Shown here in pieces: positions 56,601 through 64,000 of a DNA stretch of 64,000 nucleotides. Every line of letters begins with the position of its first letter. The first letter of the stretch is position 1. Position numbers and translations under genes: made by a program. This DNA comes from Hygrocybe punicea. Taxonomy: Eukaryota; Basidiomycota; Agaricomycetes; Agaricales; Hygrophoraceae. The stretch lies in contig OY744461.1 of NCBI GenBank assembly GCA_963556145.1, forward strand, positions 7,202,891 through 7,266,890, given 5' to 3'. The notes under the pieces were generated by a model. It saw only the letters and a program-made list of their open reading frames with translations, was not told the DNA's origin and did not search any database.

Positions 56601-57504
56601 TATTTGGCCCGTATGTCGAGAAGGAAAGGTTTTGTTTGGGAGGGTTTTGGTTTGGTGACGAGCGATGGGGCAGGGTGATGATCGAGATATGGTAGTCTTG
56701 CGATTACAATGGTAATTCAATTCCAGCAATGGAGAAGAATTGCGGCAATTGCATACCGGTGCGTCCAATCCATATTTCGGTCGACTTCGACTTTTCCACC
56801 ACAGTCGTGGTGCCGTCGAGTTCATTCAGATCCAGATCTGCTACAGGGGGTTCGTGCAAGTCCCCGAACGGATCCCAGGGACATTCTGAGTTGAGTGTTG
56901 CCTTCACCTTTCCCGTTTCCAACTCTACTAATAAAAGCGAGGTTTCCTTCTTGCCAATAAATATCCGTCTACCATCGTCCCCAGGGAAGCTGAAAGGCGA
57001 CATATCGACCAACTGAGACATTGAGAGGGATAGACGCTGCAGGGGACTGCTAGGCGATGACATCACGTAGATATCCCCCGATTGTGGCTCGACTATGTAG
57101 AGCTCTTGATGAGGGCTGTCGTCGTCTGTGAGTTCAGGATCATTCTCTACGTGAGTAGTGCGAACTAGTGGGCCAAGTGTTCGTGGGGTGAGACCGGGAG
57201 CTGCGGATGAAGACATCGACCAGAGTGTCTGTCCAGATGTCCTATTGAGCGCATGGAACTTTCCATCCACCGACGCCAACAAAACTACGTCAAGCAATTC
57301 TAGTTCATTGTTGTTGTCTGTCCCAGCGTTGGCATCTATAGGAGGAAGGAAGCGATGCCCAAGAAGCGATTTCGGGCGCTTAGCAGGGACGTTCAAGTTA
57401 GTGCGGTATTGTTGAAAGGCTTCTAAGGAGATAATTTCGGCAAAACATGTCGTGACCAGGCCCAAGGTGAGGATGAGAGCAGAGAGATAAAGCATTGGGG
57501 CCAT
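53653..57504 (-). CDS. IRE1: IRE1 ER-stress sensor: transmembrane kinase/endoribonuclease
   Basis: Master sensor of the unfolded-protein response, which splices the mRNA of a HAC1/XBP1-type factor. From 57504: signal peptide (MLYLSALILTLGLVTTCFA), lumenal beta-propeller-like domain (VVLLASVDGKFHALNRTSGQ, GDIYVMSSP, IFIGKKETS), membrane span SIMISLISALFFSVAWVIA (about 55720), Lys/Arg-rich linker. Kinase: VAVKRLLRDF, ELCPASLADII, catalytic loop HRDIKPQNIL, ISDFGLCKKL, GTVGWRAPEIL, DIFALGCLFYYTLTNGGHPF. RNase (KEN) domain: HPFFWDSARRLTFLQDASD, RSVQDLLRALRNK, then KHHYQDLPDNVK, PRLFLHVHS to the stop at 53653. Complete and intact. A Ser/Gly-rich insert (DDQSQSSRGSVGSPTGG) sits in the activation segment. 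Divergent from JIP5 with only 102 bp between start codons. Confidence 0.95.
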
Positions 57505-57606
57505 TGGCTATCATCCCTCCGCAAAGTTCGTGACAACGGGCTCTGCAGTGCCCTGTCAGAGCCAGATGCAGGGTCCAACTATTTGTGGCTCCGATCGAAG
57601 CCAGTC

Positions 57607-59138
57607 ATGCCCGATATTCCTGTTGGCGCACAAATATTTGACCTTACATTTCACCCCTCTCATCCGATAGTCTATACTGGGCTCCTCACGGGTGAGGTCA
57701 AGGCTTTTGGGTACAACGAGCAAGGTCATTACGAGAAGCATTTCGCTCTGAGACCATCAAAGCGATCATGTCGCGGCTTGACTGTTAATAAAGACGGCAC
57801 TCAACTATGGGCTGTTGGGAAAGGAAAGGGATTGTAGTACGTGTTATTTATTGGGTATTGGTGTTCATGCTGATAACTCCGTAGTACCATTGACACGGCT
57901 ATTGGTGAGGTCGTTGAAACTCGCTCTGGGGCGCATGAGTAAGTGAGGAGTCCTGTTCCTGTCAAGGTCTTATGTTTTCCGACGTTCAGGTCCCCACTCA
58001 ATCGCGTGAAGTATCTCATGCCTTGGTTGTTATCGACTGGAGACGACGATGGCGTGATCAAGGTACTTTGGCGTTCACTTAATGCCCTGCCACAAGATGT
58101 ATCTCTCCTAGCTCTGGGACCCCCGAAAACCCGATTGCATCCGGTCCTATAACCAGCATTTTGATTATATCACGGATTTCCTGTGGCTGGAACACAAAAA
58201 ACAACTTGTTGCAACAAGGTGAGCATTCTTCGAATACGCCTACAATCTTAATAATCCAATGACAGTGGGGATGGCACATTATCCGTGATGGATGTGCGAT
58301 CAAAGAAGACCGAACCGTTAGCCCAGTCTGAGGACCAGGAAGACGAATTACTGTCAATGGTTGCAATAAAAGGGTGAGTGACGTCTGGCGTCATGCCTCA
58401 GCCATATTTCATGATCAATCAATGCAAAGTGGGACCAAGATAGTGGTGGGGACCCAACTCGGGATTTTGTCCATCTTCAATAGGAGCAGTGGCTGGGGCG
58501 ATTGTGTAGACAGAGTGCCAGGGTGCGTAGAAATAGTCTCATTACCTGTAAATGTCTCAACGGAATCGAACAGCCATCCTCATTCTATTGATGCCCTTTG
58601 CGCGTTTCCGTCCTCATACACGTCCTCCAGCTCAACAATATTCACGGGATCCTCTGACGGGCTTTTACGAGCCGTTCAATTACTTCCCACAAAGCTCGTT
58701 GGTATTGTTGCAGATCACGGGTCATTTCCAGTTGAGCGGATTGCGGTGGATTATGGTGGTGAGGGAAGATGGGTCGGCAGTGCGGGACATGACGAAGTAC
58801 TGAGAATGACTGATCTGAGGAATATATTTGAAGACGAAAACAAAGAAGAGGGCGAAGTGTCAGAGACGGGAGATCTGAAGGGCAAGGAAAGCGAACTGAA
58901 GGAGGAACAGTGTGGCGATTCAGCGCCAGAAGTGACAACTCCGGAAGGCCTGAAGGAAACAACAGGGAGCGATGGCGATGGTTATGGCTCCAAAGATGGC
59001 GATTCGGACGGGGATGGGCACGTCCAACCGGAAAAGAAACGGAAACGAAAACAGAAGGGGGAGAAACATGTTTTGACTGGAAGGAAGAAGGGTAGGAATG
59101 AGGTTCACGCTGATGCTTCCTTCTTTGCTGAGCTTTGA
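57607..59138 (+). CDS. JIP5: WD-repeat protein JIP5 (WDR55), 60S ribosome biogenesis
   Basis: Nucleolar WD40 beta-propeller. Start ATG 57607 (MPDIPVGAQIFDLTFHPSHP). Blades visible in order: YTGLLTGEVKAF, KRSCRGLTVNKDGTQLWAVG, TIDTAIGEVVETRSGAHE, SPLNRVKYLMPWLLSTGDDD, YNQHFDYITDFLW with SGDGTLSVMDVRSKK, IVVGTQLGILSIF, HSIDALCAFPSS with IFTGSSDGLLRAVQLLP, VERIAVDYGGEGRWVGSAGH. An acidic then Lys-rich tail (KKRKRKQKGEKHVLTGRKKG) is typical of the family, ending FFAEL at 59138. Short introns occur near 57837-57883, 57942-57989 and further on. Confidence 0.9.
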
Positions 59139-59516
59139 AGCACGGCTGCACGACCTTGAAGTCTCAGTGTGGAAGTTGCTCGAGCACCAGTACATTATTT
59201 GTATAGTCAAACATTGAATTTCACAATCAGATCAGAGGAAACGATTAGACTTCATTGGCTTCAGTACCAGTTCTCTACTCCCCGAAATCTCCCCCGAAGG
59301 TCACCAAATGTTTCCCATTGTCCTCGGTGACCGATTTAGTTTATTTCACAAACCCAACATCCATGGACCGTCAACATTTGGAACCATCCTGCAAATGTAT
59401 TCATTTTCATCAATCTCACTTCATGGTCAATTTCCCAGAGCTGCACTCACATGTACCCGTTACCAGGCTGCGATCCTAATTCTCGTGCTGAATCCACCTC
59501 AGCGACGGCTGAGATT
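59139..59516. other. Convergent 3' intergenic region
   Basis: No supported gene. It holds the 3' UTRs of JIP5 and of the minus-strand membrane protein. Confidence 0.5.
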
Positions 59517-60319
59517 TCACCACCGGCCCCGTTTCTCCGCCAAAATTGATATAATTTCCTTCTGGTTGGCAGGTCGTGGATAGAAAAATGCCCCGACCAG
59601 CGGTGCGAGAGCGGCAAAAGGAACGGTGGAGATGATGGACACGACAAGTGGTTGCTTATCCCACACGTAAATGAGCAGCCCGAGCAGGAACATGCCCACT
59701 CCGAACCCGACAATTCCAGGGCTCGAAAAGAGCGCAGTTGCAATGGCCCAGGAGATGATGGAATTAGGAGGCCTCCAGCACGGGCGTCGCGGAGGGAGCA
59801 CCTTTGGATTAATATCCCAGCCGTCGGTTAGGAACTCAATGTCGTCAGGTTTAAGGACTTCGAACCATCGTGCCGTGAGAGTGGCGAACACCGCTCCGAA
59901 GACGTCGAGAGTCATACCGGCTAGCCAAAATGCATTGGTGAGTCGAGCGGCAGTCGACGAGCTATCTGAAAGGGTGACGGTCAACATTTGTGCCTGCAAG
60001 CCTGCGAAAAATATCGCCTGTGAAAAAAGATTGGTCTGCCGCGCGCGAACAAATTTTAGATGTACTCAACGATTAACCCCAGGCTTCTAAATCCTTCCAT
60101 CGTAAGCTGACGATGATTGACTCTTTTTTTCACTGAGATATGGGTCATTGACCCATGGTTTGAGTATTGTTCGGCTGATCGAAGTGAAGGGAGCGCACCA
60201 CTGGCAGGCGTCGTCGGTTGATCAGAATTGTCTGGACTCGGTTCTGTATACGTCGGCGAAGGTAGTTGAGTCGACTGTGTTCGACATTGGAAGGGTTGAT
60301 TCGGGCCAGTTGGCAGCAT
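59517..60319 (-). CDS. Uncharacterised small membrane protein (three to four TM)
   Basis: Start at 60319 (MLPTGPNQPFQCRTQSTQLP) with a Pro/Ser/Thr-rich N terminus. An intron of about 50-60 nt ends in TTTTTTCACAG, and the second exon carries IFFAGLQAQMLTVTLSDSSS, then LAGMTLDVFGAVFATLTARW, IISWAIATALFSS, GIVGFGVGMFLLGLLIYVW, VVSIISTVPFAALAPLVGAF, and stops at 59517. The arrangement LAGLxAQ...LxxT...FxxxGxxxDxxGAxxA is common among uncharacterised Agaricomycete membrane proteins. Function unknown. It shares a 129-bp divergent upstream region with the ALDH gene. Confidence 0.62.
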
Positions 60320-60448
60320 GAAGGCCTTACTGTGGTTTCGTACTAGAGCTGCGGAGAATCCTGAATGAGGAAACTCATTACTTGACAAAAAAAACAACTT
60401 ATTTGAGTTGGCGCTGTTTGGCAATCCGGGAACAGTTGCTAGACTCTA

Positions 60449-62617
60449 ATGATTTGCCCAAGGAACATTTCGCTACTTCGGAGGGCATGCCTTGCACGAA
60501 GTTTATCGAGCAGAGCCTCTGCTGTTTTGTCTGCACTTGATATCCCAACCTCCACAGAGTTATGTGGGGTGTACGATGGACAATGGGGAGGTACTGGAGA
60601 TATAATGGAAAGCATTTGTCCAGCAACTGGGGAAGTTCTGGCACACGTCAAGTCTGTAAGTTCATTATTCCCGGTTATGGTTGTCTGGACGGCGCAATAT
60701 TAATCTCAAGGCAGGCAACACCTCAGGAGCTTCACACTGCTCTTGACAGATCCAGAGAGGCGTATCGTCACCTTAGGAACGTCCCTGCGCCTCGACGAGG
60801 AGAGATACTAAGGCAGATCAGAGAATCACTAGCAGCAAAGGTGACATGTGCTTGAAGAGATAGGTTGTCCAGCCATTCACCCGTCAATCTTAGCGTGATG
60901 AGTTGGGAGCCCTGGTTTCCCTTGAGGTGGGTAAAATTCGAACAGAAGGAGTTGGGGAGGTTCAGGAGTTCGTGGATATTGTACGTGATCAAAATTTCCA
61001 AACTCGTTGAATTTTCAAGCACGACCAAGTGTGACTACGCCGTCGGTTTGTCAAGGATGATGAACGGCAGAGTGGTGGCGTCTGAAAGGTTTGGGCATAC
61101 CATCCTGGAAGGTGTGTGTCTTGCCCAGACATCACGATACTGTTGTTTACTTCCCAGGTCCTAGTCCCCAATCCTCTCGGGGTAGTGGCTGTATTATCGG
61201 CATTTAATTTTCCGGTTGCTGTGTACGGCTGGTGCGTATCTTCGAACAATTGATGTCGATCGACTTTAGTTACTGAGAAAGCTCAGGAACCTTGCAATCT
61301 CGTTGGCAGCAGGAAATGCAACGATCTGGAAACCATCTCCCACCACGCCGTTGTGTTCTATTGCGGTGACCAGAATAGTGTCCGCTGTCCTGGAACACAA
61401 TGGCGTTCCGGGGGCAGTCGCTAGTCTAATAATCGGTGGGAAGGATGTAGGGGAAGCTATCGTGGAAAGTCGTGATGTTGAACTAGGTACCGATCTTTTC
61501 ATTCTGCATTTGGGTGCGGTCGTGATCAAACGATTGCGGATTTCCAGTGTCTTTCACTGGTAGTGAAGCTGTCGGCCAAAGTGTTGGGAAGGCTGTTCAA
61601 GCAAGATTTGGCAAGGCGCTTCTCGAATTGGGCGGTAACAACGGTAGAGGCCATATGCTTCCGAATTTAAACAAAATACTTATCACAAGCTTTTCCCACC
61701 TAGCATCCATTGTCATGGCTGACGCGGATCTTTCTCTTGCTGTTCCGGCAGTGTTTTTTGGTGCAGTGGGCACAGCTGGGCAGCGATGCACTTCAACAAG
61801 AAGGCTTTACCTTCATCGTGAGATTGCTGCCGACTTTTTATCTCGTCTCGAGAAACTCTACTCCACTGTTCGTGTCGGAGACCCTCTTGAAGAGGACACA
61901 CTCCTAGGTCCTCTGCATACGCCTTCCGCCATCGACGTCTATTCACGTGCAATGCAGTATCTGAACCGGACCGGCGCTGAAATAATTACTGGCGGAAGGA
62001 GATATGAAGAAGCACCACTCCATTTAGGCAACTTTGTGCAACCAACGATCGCGGTACCGAAGTCTATGGACCCGACTGATCCGATTTGGAAAACGGAGAC
62101 ATTCGCTCCGATCCTGAACACTGCAGTGTTTGACGAATTAGAACAAGCCATCGAGTGGAATAATTCTGTCCCTCAAGGGTTGTCGAGTAGCCTTTGGACT
62201 CGGGACCTGAGGAGTGTGGGCAAGTGGATTGGACCTGCTGGATCAGACACTGGCATTGTCAACGTTTGTACCCATTGGTAGTTTATGCATCTGCCATCAC
62301 TGACTGGTTCGGAACATACTTAGGTGAACGTCGGTACAAGTGGTGCAGAAATAGGAGCAGCCTTCGGAGGCAATAAGGTCAGTACTGCTGTCAGCTGACA
62401 ACGGGTACTGATTTTTCTTGTCATTACACAGAGTACTGGTTGGTGAGTACCTTTAAACCATGACCGCTACTCGAATGATTCTCATCATCATTCTCTCAAC
62501 CTCAGGGGACGTGAATCCGGTGGGGATGCTTGGAAGCAATACGTGCGCTGGAGTGCTTGCACCATCAACTTCTCAGACGAAGCACCACTCGCGCAAGGTG
62601 TCAATTTCTCCGCATGA
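60449..62617 (+). CDS. ALDH7-family aldehyde dehydrogenase (aminoadipate-semialdehyde type), mitochondrial
   Basis: NAD-dependent oxidation of aldehydes; the ALDH7 group acts on alpha-aminoadipic semialdehyde or betaine aldehyde. The leader [20 protein letters not shown] is a mitochondrial presequence. Core blocks, spread over about ten exons: [76 protein letters not shown], catalytic-Glu block LLELGGNN, catalytic-Cys block [13 protein letters not shown] (about 61770), [32 protein letters not shown]. The ending [50 protein letters not shown] is specific to ALDH7. The stop TGA is 62615-62617. No damaging lesion seen. Confidence 0.9.
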
Positions 62618-63132
62618 CAATCGCAATCTGGCAACTCACCCGTGATGGACCCACGCACGCAAGTCCAACCCGACAGGAGCGTGATGAATGACGTCTCCTG
62701 TATAACTGATCCGACACTCATCAAGGATTTGACTTCTGATGTTACCCCAAAGACAGTATTGTTATCGTAAAACTTGCATGCAGTCGCCAACATTATGTGA
62801 ATGTAGTACAAAAATAAGTTTGAAATTCAAATTTGCCCTGCATCTTGTTAGTAAGATTGTTGCATGCGACCTGTTGACATGTCGTGCAGCTGTATACTGA
62901 TCCATTTCCCCAATAGGTTCTGGCAGTGCTTTCGGCGAACCCATCATAATTTGTGCAGTCGCTGTTGGGAAGCGCGACAACCCCACCATAAAATGCCGGT
63001 ATCGCTTAACGTCCTCTTGAAATACCCTCTGGCTCCCTTCCTCGGACTTCGCCTTCAGCTTCCTTGGTCTCCGCGCACCTTTGCGCGGTTTCGTTCACTC
63101 ATCTTCATTCCTAATTGCCGCCTAGTGTCGAC
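62618..63132. other. Intergenic, promoter of the following gene
   Basis: No supported exon. A C/T-rich stretch (about 63010-63110) precedes the next start codon, as is usual upstream of basidiomycete genes. Confidence 0.45.
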
Positions 63133-64000
63133 ATGGTTACCGACGATTTCCCATGGCCAGAGCTTGGCAATGTGTCCCGCGGGGCCACACGGGGCAACCA
63201 AGGTCACAAAGGTGTCCTTAGCCCCCCAGATCGCGAGGGTCGATCCATTCTTCAGCTTCGAGTCCAGCCCGGTGTCTTAACTGTGCGGCTAAACCGATTA
63301 TCAAGCGATTGGTATCGTACTCTCGACGGTGAAGTAGTCCGCGCCTTGAAGTTAACAAGGACCTACTGGAGGAAAGCGAGGAGGCGTCAGGATTACGATG
63401 CTCGAGCTGACCAGGATCACATGGAGTTGCATGAATGGCTGCAGCAGCTCAAGGACAAGACAATGTCGCATCTAGAGGTGTTGATGCAAAAGGGTGACAT
63501 CCAGGGTCCCCCGTACATGATGCCCGACGACATCGAGCTGTCATTTCTTCGAAAATTCATCGAACGACACGCCGCCGGCATTCCTCACAATCCTCGTTTA
63601 CGCCAAACGATGATGGGCGAAAAGCCTACCATGTTACGAGAAGTCTCTGTGGAATCAATGACGTCGGAAGCTTCCGATTACGATTACGCTCTGGTCTCTG
63701 ACCACGAACGTCTTGTGGGAGGTAAAGTGATGTTAATTTTGTCTGTGATTCAAACTTTAACGGTGCTCCTCTCGATAGAGCATAATTCGGATTGTTCAAG
63801 TTCCAAGGTTGTTCCTTCATCTCGGACATCATTCTCTCCTCCATCGCGTAACTTGGAGTCCGTGATGCAAGAAGCCAATATTTCCAGTAGGCTGACATCT
63901 CAAACTTTTTCTATCATCTCTCACTCGCGGCAAGGACAAGCGCTTCTTGGTGCCCGTGGGTCACTGATTCGAGCGCAGAAGGCAACACAAGATGCGTTTG
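63133..64000 (+). CDS. 5' part of an unidentified protein gene, truncated by the window
   Basis: From ATG 63133 the frame is open to about 63720 (MVTDDFPWPELGNVSRGATR ... LSSDWYRTLDGEVVRALKLT, ELHEWLQQLKDKTMSHLEVL, PPYMMPDDIELSFLRKFIE, HERLVGG). It crosses a short intron (GTAAAG at about 63721 to TCGATAG at about 63779) and continues open (EHNSDCSSSKVV, SRLTSQTFSIISHSRQGQAL, RAQKATQDAF) to the last base. At least 260 residues, hydrophilic with helical stretches. No domain recognised. Confidence 0.65.
   Translation, partial: MVTDDFPWPELGNVSRGATRGNQGHKGVLSPPDREGRSILQLRVQPGVLTVRLNRLSSDWYRTLDGEVVRALKLTRTYWRKARRRQDYDARADQDHMELHEWLQQLKDKTMSHLEVLMQKGDIQGPPYMMPDDIELSFLRKFIERHAAGIPHNPRLRQTMMGEKPTMLREVSVESMTSEASDYDYALVSDHERLVGGKVMLILSVIQTLTVLLSIEHNSDCSSSKVVPSSRTSFSPPSRNLESVMQEANISSRLTSQTFSIISHSRQGQALLGARGSLIRAQKATQDAF

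Noticed and set aside
1..64000. tRNA, rRNA or biosynthetic gene cluster
   Set aside because: No cloverleaf-like A/B-box pairs or rRNA segments were noticed. The functions of neighbouring genes are unrelated housekeeping roles, so no pathway cluster is supported.

Overview
The window is nuclear DNA from a filamentous basidiomycete, most likely an Agaricomycete. The genes are dense and split by many short GT-AG introns, mostly about 50-70 nt. The protein set is basidiomycete-like (DUF6533-type membrane proteins, S28 serine peptidase, a fungal-type SNF5, IRE1, Hst2-like sirtuin). DNA-transposon debris is abundant. I saw no rRNA, tRNA or CRISPR array.

Layout. 1-298: 3' end of an unidentified gene. 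445-640: foldback palindrome. 641-4600: transposon-rich block holding a 2.4-kb hAT-type element (1428-3838, 8-bp target duplication), itself interrupted by an LTR-like insertion. 4820-8049: SMUBP-2/Hcs1-like helicase. 8262-11221 (-): predicted mitochondrial P-loop ATPase. 12044-14124 (-): RING protein. 14322-15848: TPT/nucleotide-sugar transporter. 15950-17168: small unknown proteins. 17541-17892: second foldback element, abutting the DBP4 helicase gene (17999-20866). 21063-27896: direct duplication of an unknown multi-TM membrane protein; between the two copies lie a decayed methylthioadenosine phosphorylase, a small secreted protein and a TPR remnant. 28396-31323: unknown or decayed genes. 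31674-33993: S28 peptidase. 34144-35968: sirtuin. 36281-36813 (-): QCR8. 37084-37209: OST4 mini-gene. 37388-43170: SNF5. 43339-43667: MITE candidate. 44286-49967: giant palindromic element. 50170-51788 (-): DUF6533 membrane protein. 52472-53440: RING/coiled-coil protein. 53653-57504 (-): IRE1. 57607-59138: JIP5. 59517-60319 (-): membrane protein. 60449-62617: ALDH7-family dehydrogenase. 63133-64000: 5' part of an unknown gene that runs off the window.

The host genes are mostly conserved housekeeping genes for ribosome biogenesis (DBP4, JIP5), chromatin (SNF5, sirtuin), respiration (QCR8), N-glycosylation and the unfolded-protein response (OST4, IRE1), and nucleic-acid helicase work. Several are divergent pairs sharing short upstream regions: IRE1/JIP5 (102 bp between ATGs), membrane protein/ALDH7 (129 bp), RING/TPT (197 bp) and QCR8/OST4 (270 bp).

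The most striking object is the 5.68-kb element at 44286-49967. Its two arms of about 2.1 kb are inverted copies with no visible difference. They are packed with 72-bp tandem repeats, flank a 1.4-kb centre coding for a zinc-finger-like fragment, and are bounded by the 8-bp direct repeat CAAATACT. The second is the sirtuin gene, where two microexons of 10 and 8 nt are needed to rebuild the NAD-binding loop. Intron/exon calls were made by eye from splice signals, reading frame and family resemblance. No alignments were run, and there is no transcript evidence.
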